Source: DAOUKH01 sp965219875 (lineage in GTDB: Bacteria > Chloroflexota > Dehalococcoidia > SHYB01). From it: 64,000 nucleotides of DNA. The notes beneath the pieces are model-generated. The model was not told the origin of the DNA and did no database searches. It worked only from the letters and a program-made list of their open reading frames with translations. Location: NCBI GenBank assembly GCA_965219875.1, contig CBDCOW010000005.1, forward strand, positions 310,001 to 374,000, read 5' to 3'. A program made the translations under genes and the position numbers. Positions 59,016-64,000 of the stretch are shown here, one piece after another. How positions within the stretch are numbered: position 1 is the stretch's first letter; every line of letters starts with the position of its first letter.

Positions 59016-60209
59016 TTATACGACGCCTTCGCGGCGCAGCGCTTCGATTTCGGTGTCGTCCACGCCGAGCAGGCTGCCGAGCGCCCATGCCGTGTCGTCG
59101 CCCAGCCCTGGGGAGGCGCTGGGGACGGGTAAGGTAGTTCGGCTGAGATTAACCGGACTGGCGACGACCTTGAGCTTTTCGCCGCCGGGCCCCTGGGCCT
59201 CGACGATCATGCCGCGCGCCGCGACCTGGGGATCGGCGGCGACTTGGTCGATACGGTTGAGCGGCCCGCAGGGGATGCCAACCTCCCGAAAGCGGGCGAC
59301 CCAGTCATCGACGGTCCGGGCGCGCAACGCCTCGTTGAGGACGGGTGCGAGCCGGTCATAGTGCTGGGTGCGCGTCCATCCGGTCTCGTAGTCGGGGTCG
59401 TCGATGAGGTCGACGCGGTCGATGACGGCGCAGAAGAGGGGCCAGCGGTCGTTGAGCCCGCCGAAGACGGCTACGACGATCCAGCCATCAGCGGCTTCGA
59501 AGGCCTGGAAGGGGGTGGCGATGGGATGGCGGGTGCCGATAGGGCCGGGGACCTCCCCGGTGGCGAAGAAACGGGCGAGTGCGTTTTCCTGTATGGCGAG
59601 CTGGCAGTCCATCATGCCGATGTCGACGTGCTGCCCCTTGCCGCTGACAGCGCGCTCGACCAGGGCGGAGAGGACGCCAACGGCGCCGTAGAGTCCGCCG
59701 GCAATGTCGCCGATGGACGTGCCGGGCCGGATCGGGGGACCACCGGGCTCGCCGGTGATGCTCATGATGCCGCCCATGCCCTGGACAATGATGTCGAGCG
59801 CGGGCAGGCCGGCGTAGGGGCCCGTCTGTCCAAAGCCGGAGATCGAGCAGTAGATGAGCCCGGGCGCCCGCCGCATCAGGTCTTCGGGTCCGAGGCCGAA
59901 CCGGTCCATGGTGCCGGGCCTGAAGTTTTCGACGAGGACGTCGGCCTTCTCGGCGAGCCGGCGCAGGAGCTCCACGCCCCGGCTCGTGTGGAGGTCGAGT
60001 GTCACGCTGCGCTTGCCGCGGTTGACGCTGAGGAAGTACGAGCTGTAGCCCTCGATGAAGGGACCGTTGCCCCGCGCCGGATCGCCTCCGTTGGGGTGCT
60101 CGATTTTGATGACCTCGGCACCGAGGTCGCCGAGCGTCATCGTGCAGAAGGGGCCGGCGAGGATGCGGGTGAGGTCGAGGACAGTGATCCCATCCAGGGG
60201 TCCGGGCAT
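59016..60209 (-). CDS. CaiB/BaiF CoA-transferase (class III)
   Basis: A 397-residue class III CoA-transferase, the most canonical in the window. MPGPLDGITVLDLTRILAGPFCTMTLGDLGAEVIKIEHP is the N-terminal block, NRGKRSVTLDL and LVENFRPGTMDRFGLG follow, and GLPALDIIVQGMGGIMSITG carries the catalytic Asp. GGHG-like ALVERAVSGKGQHVDIGMMD completes it. I start at ATG 60209; an in-frame start at 60314 would add a basic leader. It is divergent from the selenocysteine rhodanese at 60334. Likely acts on a dicarboxylic or fatty acid; unknown which. Confidence 0.92.
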   Translation of the reverse strand: MPGPLDGITVLDLTRILAGPFCTMTLGDLGAEVIKIEHPNGGDPARGNGPFIEGYSSYFLSVNRGKRSVTLDLHTSRGVELLRRLAEKADVLVENFRPGTMDRFGLGPEDLMRRAPGLIYCSISGFGQTGPYAGLPALDIIVQGMGGIMSITGEPGGPPIRPGTSIGDIAGGLYGAVGVLSALVERAVSGKGQHVDIGMMDCQLAIQENALARFFATGEVPGPIGTRHPIATPFQAFEAADGWIVVAVFGGLNDRWPLFCAVIDRVDLIDDPDYETGWTRTQHYDRLAPVLNEALRARTVDDWVARFREVGIPCGPLNRIDQVAADPQVAARGMIVEAQGPGGEKLKVVASPVNLSRTTLPVPSASPGLGDDTAWALGSLLGVDDTEIEALRREGVV

Positions 60210-60333
60210 GGCGTGTTCCTTCCGTCGCGCCGCGCCGGAGTCCTTGCCGCGGGCGGGGGATCGATAGCCGTGGACGTGTAGAATGGACGGCGAGCCGCGG
60301 CTACGCGGCCACATTATAGCCAGGAGCGCCGCC

Positions 60334-61197
60334 GTGCCCGACGACCGCGGTTACGTCAACCCGCAGATGCTCGCCGAGACACAGTGGCTCGCCGAGCGGC
60401 TGAACCGGCCCGACATCCGGATCGTGGACATGGGTCCCCGCGAGGCTTACGAGCGCGCCCACATCCCCGGCGCGGTTAGCATCGGCCGCGGCGATAGGGC
60501 CGGCTACGTGAAGGACCCCGCCGACCCGCGTCACGTCATGCCGCCGGAGCAGGCGGCGGAGGTCCTGGGCGGCCTTGGCATCGGGAACGAGACGCTCGTG
60601 GTGGCCTACGACTCGGAGGGCGGCCACACGGCGGCCCGTCTCTGGTGGATGCTGGCCTATTATGGCCACGCCCGCTGCAGGGTGCTCGACGGCGGCATCA
60701 ACAAGTGGATCGCCGAGAAGCGCGCCGTCTCGATGGACAGGCCAGACTATCCACCGGCGAGCTTTTCCCCGCGCGTCCGCGACGAGCATATCGCGCTGCT
60801 CGACGAGGTCCGGGAAGTCATCGAAGACGAAGACGAGGACATGACGCTGCTCGACGTGCGCAGCGACGCCGAGTGGGAGGGCCGCAATCACCGAGGCAAC
60901 AAGCGCGCGGGGCGCCTCCCCAACGCCGTCCACATGGAATGGCTCAACTTCCTGGCCGATCCGGTAACCAAGGTACTCAAGCCCGCCGACGAGCTGCGCG
61001 AGCTGCTCTGGTCCGCGGGCGTCACGCCCAACAAGGACGTGATCACCTACTGACAGGCGGGCATCCGTGCGGCGCACGGAGCGTTCGTCCTACGGCTTCT
61101 CGGCTACGAAGAGGTGGCGGTCTATGACGCGTCGATGGGGGAGTGGGCTAACCTCGACGACACACCGCTGGAAGCGGAGCGCCCCGGCGCGGGGTAG
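60334..61197 (+). CDS. Thiosulfate sulfurtransferase (rhodanese) with selenocysteine at the active site
   Basis: Read through the TGA at 61051-61053, this is a 287-residue two-domain rhodanese. Domain 1 (about 10-130) has IRIVDMGPREAYERAHIPGAV and the inactive loop AYDSEGGHTAA. Domain 2 has LLDVRSDAEWEG and the active loop VITYUQAGIRAAHGAFVLRLLGY, where U (residue 240) is the TGA codon that in relatives is the catalytic Cys. After it 47 more residues finish the fold (VAVYDASMGEWANLD) and end at TAG 61195. GTG 60334 has AGGAG 7 bases upstream. A hairpin follows the TGA at 61064-61080. It would move sulfane sulfur or selenium; acceptor unknown. Confidence 0.92.
61064..61080 (+). promoter_or_regulatory. 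Bacterial SECIS hairpin of the rhodanese gene
   Basis: TCCGTGC and GCACGGA pair perfectly (7 bp) around the 3-base loop GGC. The stem starts 10 bases and the loop 17 bases after the TGA; the loop starts with two G. These are the stated features of bacterial SECIS elements: a stem of at least 4 bp, loop 16-37 bases from the UGA, and G among the first two loop bases. Confidence 0.8.
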
Positions 61198-61213
61198 GGC
61201 GGCCCTCCGCCGA

Positions 61214-61978
61214 TCACGCTAGGCGCAGGGCGCGCTTCAGGTTCGCCGTGGTCGCCGCTTCGATCTCGGCCACGCTCACGCCCTTGAGATCGGCCAGCTT
61301 CTCGGCGACGAGCGGTAGGTGCGATGGCTCGGTGCGCCGCGCCGGGTTCTTCTTCCACGGCTGCGGGTAGGAGTCGGTCTCCAAGACGATGCGGTCGAGG
61401 GGAATGTGCTTCACCGCCTCCGCAAGCTCGGGGCGGAGCAACAGCGGCTTCGCCAAGGAGATATAGAAGCCCAGGGCAATCGCCTCCGCGGCCTTCTCGG
61501 CGTCGCCGAGGAAGTAGTGCCAGATCGCGCCTGTCTCCTCCGCTCCTTCCGCCTTCAGCACGCCGAGAATATCGTCGTAGGCCTCCCGAGCGTGGAAGTC
61601 GAGCGGTTTGCCGAGATCCTTGGCGAGGCGGACGTGCCCGCGTAGCGCCTCCATCTGCCAGTCCCGGTCGGGCGAGGTATCGAGAAAGTCGAGACCCGTC
61701 TCGCTGACACAGACCACCTTGTCCGAAGACTCCGCCAGCGCCTTCAGCGCGCGGTAGTCGCCGTCGGTAAACGCCGCCTTGAGATCCATGGGGTGCATCC
61801 CCACGCCGGCGTAGACGGAATCGAAACGGCGGGCGAGCTCGACGGCGCGGCGCGACGACTCGATGGTCGAGCCGACGCAGACAATCATGCCGACGCCCGC
61901 CGCCTCGGCACGGGGGACCATCGCCTCGAGCTCGTCGTCGGTGAACAGGTCGAGGTGGGTGTGGGAGTCCGCCAACAT
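61214..61978 (-). CDS. TatD-family metal-dependent hydrolase
   Basis: A 254-residue TatD-type DNase. ADSHTHLDL is the HxH metal motif, GVGMHPMDL and CVSETGLDF carry the next ligands, PLDFHAREAYDDIL the His, and RIVLETDSYP the Asp. These enzymes remove nucleotides from DNA ends in repair or decay. Length is normal. It converges on the selenocysteine rhodanese gene, ending 16 bases away, and follows the HtrA-like gene on the same strand (16 bases). No missing residue is seen. Confidence 0.9.
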   Translation of the reverse strand: MLADSHTHLDLFTDDELEAMVPRAEAAGVGMIVCVGSTIESSRRAVELARRFDSVYAGVGMHPMDLKAAFTDGDYRALKALAESSDKVVCVSETGLDFLDTSPDRDWQMEALRGHVRLAKDLGKPLDFHAREAYDDILGVLKAEGAEETGAIWHYFLGDAEKAAEAIALGFYISLAKPLLLRPELAEAVKHIPLDRIVLETDSYPQPWKKNPARRTEPSHLPLVAEKLADLKGVSVAEIEAATTANLKRALRLA

Positions 61979-61994
61979 AGAGTGAATTATGCGT

Positions 61995-63224
61995 TTAGGA
62001 AAGGCTGTCGGGCCACGTGCCCAGCGTCACCGTAATCGAGGTCTCGCTTCCGTCGCGGTGAACGTCGATCGTCACGGCGTTGCCGGGGCGCTTGCCTTCT
62101 AGGAAGGCCACTAAGTCGGAGGACCGCGCGATTTCGTCGCCGCCCGCGCCGACAATGACGTCGCCGGTCCGCAGGCCGCCCTGTTCGGCGGGGCTGTCCT
62201 CTACGACATCGGTGATGTAGATTCCCGCGTCGGTCTCCACCCCGAGATCATTCGCCGTTTCCTCGTTGAGCGTCAGCAGCGTAACGCCGAGCCACGGGCG
62301 GCCCGTCTCCATACCGGCGGCCATCCGCTCCAGAAGTTCGGCGATGCTGTTGCTGGGAACGGCGAACCCGATCGTGTCGCCGCCGCTCTCCGCCACCGCG
62401 GTGTTGACCCCAATGACTTCGCCCCGCGAGTTCAACAGCGGGCCGCCCGAGCTGCCGGGGAAGATCGCTGCGTCCATCTGGATCATGCCCTCGATGGGGT
62501 GGTGAATATCCGAGGGCAGGGTGCGGTTGACACCGCTCACGACGCCCACCGTGACCGAGCTTTGCAGGCCGTAGGGGCTGCCAATGGCGATGGCGAGCTG
62601 CCCCGGCTCCACCAGGTCCGAGTCGCCCAGTCGCAGCGGTGCAATGCCCCGGACCCGCTCGGGATCGACGCGGACGACGGCAAGATCGTTCGAGAGGGCC
62701 ATGCCGCTTACCTCGCCGCGGAGCCGGGTGCCGTCCTCGAGTATCACGGTGACCAACGGGGCTCCGGTCACGACGTGGCTATTGGTGATGAAGCGCCCGT
62801 CTTCGTCGATGAGGAACGCCGATCCTTGCTCGCGCTGAAAGAAGGGGAAGATCTCGTCCCGTCTCTGGGTGACCTCGATCTGGGCCACCGCGGAGACCGA
62901 CCGGTCGTAGACGGCTTGGACGATCTCTTCGTCGAAGGCTTCGATCTTGGCCGAGGCGGGCAGCGAGAACGTGGTGTCGCCGCGTTCGGGCAGGACGGCG
63001 CCCGCCGCGACCCCTACCGCGAGCGCGACCAAGGCGACCCCGGCGAACAGCCAGCGGCCGCGCGCCGACTCGCGGGTGTCCGTTGGGACGTTGCCGGTCC
63101 GGGCCTCGGCCCAACGCGGCTGCGCGTACTGCTGCTCCGGCGTCTCCGCGGGGCGGAACGGATCGGAGGCGGGGCCGTCTAGATCCCCGCCGGAGCGTTC
63201 ATCGTCCTGATCGTCGTAGGCCAT
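61995..63224 (-). CDS. Membrane-anchored HtrA/Deg-type serine protease with PDZ domain
   Basis: A 409-residue S1C protease. The N-terminal 57 residues are acidic and cytoplasmic, then one helix (58-80, LFAGVALVALAVGVAAGAVL) anchors it. The protease domain has the triad His150 (TNSHVV), Asp180 (SNDLAVV) and Ser259 (FPGSSGGPLL). A single PDZ domain (about 315-400, RPWLGVTLLTLNE to RDGSETSITVTLG) follows. It would degrade or sense damaged proteins outside the cell membrane. It is divergent from a response regulator gene at 63369. Confidence 0.93.
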   Translation of the reverse strand: MAYDDQDDERSGGDLDGPASDPFRPAETPEQQYAQPRWAEARTGNVPTDTRESARGRWLFAGVALVALAVGVAAGAVLPERGDTTFSLPASAKIEAFDEEIVQAVYDRSVSAVAQIEVTQRRDEIFPFFQREQGSAFLIDEDGRFITNSHVVTGAPLVTVILEDGTRLRGEVSGMALSNDLAVVRVDPERVRGIAPLRLGDSDLVEPGQLAIAIGSPYGLQSSVTVGVVSGVNRTLPSDIHHPIEGMIQMDAAIFPGSSGGPLLNSRGEVIGVNTAVAESGGDTIGFAVPSNSIAELLERMAAGMETGRPWLGVTLLTLNEETANDLGVETDAGIYITDVVEDSPAEQGGLRTGDVIVGAGGDEIARSSDLVAFLEGKRPGNAVTIDVHRDGSETSITVTLGTWPDSLS

Positions 63225-63368
63225 GCCGTCTCACTGGCGCGGGCCGCCGCGCCGTCACGGCAAGTATAGACGCCGCGTCCGGCCCCGTGGCCTCGGTGCC
63301 ACGATACGCACCCCACGCTTTGAAATACATTAGAGCGCCCTCGGCTGTTCGTGTATGCTCCTTCTGCG

Positions 63369-64000
63369 ATGCATATTCTCGTGGTAGAGGACGATCCGCG
63401 GCTGGCCGACCTGATCGCTCAGGCGCTCAAGGAAGAGGGGCACGTCGCCGAAATCGCCAGTGACGGCGAGGAAGGCTACGACCTCGGCGGCGCCGGCGCC
63501 TACGACGCGATCATCCTCGACCTGATGCTGCCCAAGATGCCTGGGATGGAAGTAGCCCGCGCCCTTCGCGCCGACAAGATCGACACGCCCATCCTGATGT
63601 TGACCGCCCGCGGCGAAATCGCCGACCGCGTCGAGGGTCTCGACGCCGGAGCCGACGACTACCTCGTCAAGCCTTTCGCGCTGGAAGAGCTCTTCGCCCG
63701 GATCCGCGCCCTTGGCCGCCGCAAGATCGACCCCCGCGACCCGACCAAGATCGAGGCCGCGGGCCTCACCCTCGACCTGCAATCAAGGGAGGTCGTCCTC
63801 GACGGCTCCGCGATCGATCTCACTCCGAAGGAGTTTGCCCTCCTTGAACACCTGATGCGGAATCCGGGCGCGGTCCAGAGCCGCGAGCGAATCGCCGATA
63901 GAGTCTGGGGGCTCGCTTCGGACGTAACACTCAACGTGGTGGACTTGTACATACACTACTTGCGGAACAAACTCTCGGCCGGCGGCGGCAAGAACCTGAT
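63369..64000 (+). CDS. OmpR-family response regulator, cut by the right window edge
   Basis: The first 210 codons of a two-component response regulator. The receiver domain has VVEDDPRLADL (acid pocket), phospho-acceptor Asp51 in IILDLMLPKMPG and Lys101 in YLVKPFALEEL. A winged-helix effector domain starts at about residue 125 (LDLQSREVVLDGSAIDLTPKEFALLEHLM ... VDLYIHYLRNKLS). A sensor kinase is expected beyond the edge. A TATGCT box at 63354, only 10 bases before the ATG, suggests a short leader. It lies divergent from the HtrA-like gene, a possible target in envelope stress. Confidence 0.92.
   Translation, partial: MHILVVEDDPRLADLIAQALKEEGHVAEIASDGEEGYDLGGAGAYDAIILDLMLPKMPGMEVARALRADKIDTPILMLTARGEIADRVEGLDAGADDYLVKPFALEELFARIRALGRRKIDPRDPTKIEAAGLTLDLQSREVVLDGSAIDLTPKEFALLEHLMRNPGAVQSRERIADRVWGLASDVTLNVVDLYIHYLRNKLSAGGGKNL

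Noticed and set aside
60283..61053. Rhodanese gene read as ending at TGA 61053 (a truncated protein or pseudogene).
   Set aside because: The TGA sits exactly at the catalytic Cys codon, the frame continues with conserved rhodanese sequence and a SECIS-like hairpin follows; selenocysteine explains all three.

Overview
The window is GC-rich bacterial DNA that looks like a free-living member of the Chloroflexota, most like the Dehalococcoidia/SAR202 type. That placement is an inference from gene content: many CaiB/BaiF CoA-transferases, many COG2159 amidohydrolases, F420-type flavin enzymes, an Ltp2-like thiolase/DUF35 set and a TRAP transporter. No rRNA is present. TGA ends many genes, so the code is standard, but in two genes an in-frame TGA sits exactly where a family redox or active-site residue belongs and is followed by a hairpin. 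I read both as selenoproteins.

Layout. 1-9.4 kb: the start of a cysteine desulfurase (cut by the window edge), an amidohydrolase, two PPOX-fold proteins, a double-length CoA-transferase, then an opposite-strand operon of an unknown protein, a UGSC selenoprotein and a hotdog thioesterase; next a VapBC-type toxin-antitoxin pair and small alpha/beta-barrel and NTF2-like proteins. 9.5-11.4 kb: a short-leader small gene, tRNA-Pro, a strongly structured RNA candidate and ispH. 11.5-23 kb: a gluzincin-like lipoprotein, two amidohydrolases, two MFS transporters, two enoyl-CoA hydratases, an F420-type oxidoreductase, an SDR, a Dabb protein and a tRNA-Val. 23-39.8 kb: a unidirectional minus-strand catabolic cluster. 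It starts with a TRAP transporter (dctPQM) and continues with an LLM oxidoreductase, four amidohydrolases, four CoA-transferases, an alcohol dehydrogenase, an FmdB-type protein and an ATZ/TRZ-type deaminase. The block [amidohydrolase, CoA-transferase, CoA-transferase] occurs twice.

40-50.6 kb (plus strand): two DUF1989 proteins, a PPOX protein, a cyclase-family enzyme, a type ISP methylase remnant, a membrane protein, a CoA-transferase, two thiolase-like proteins, a DUF35 protein and a second double-length CoA-transferase. 50.8-55.4 kb: dipeptide-type ABC permeases (one with a Cys-repeat loop), two very small membrane proteins and a complete IS1202-like insertion sequence with 14-bp target duplications. 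55.4-64 kb: a divergent isochorismatase-fold protein, a small-RNA candidate, a 2-oxoacid:ferredoxin oxidoreductase (korAB), another CoA-transferase, a selenocysteine rhodanese, a TatD nuclease, an HtrA-like protease and the start of an OmpR-type response regulator.

Taken together, the genes suggest uptake of organic acids (TRAP), activation as CoA thioesters (CaiB), hydrolysis or decarboxylation (amidohydrolases), beta-oxidation-like and retro-aldol cleavage, and ferredoxin-linked oxidation of 2-oxoacids. No substrate can be named from sequence alone.
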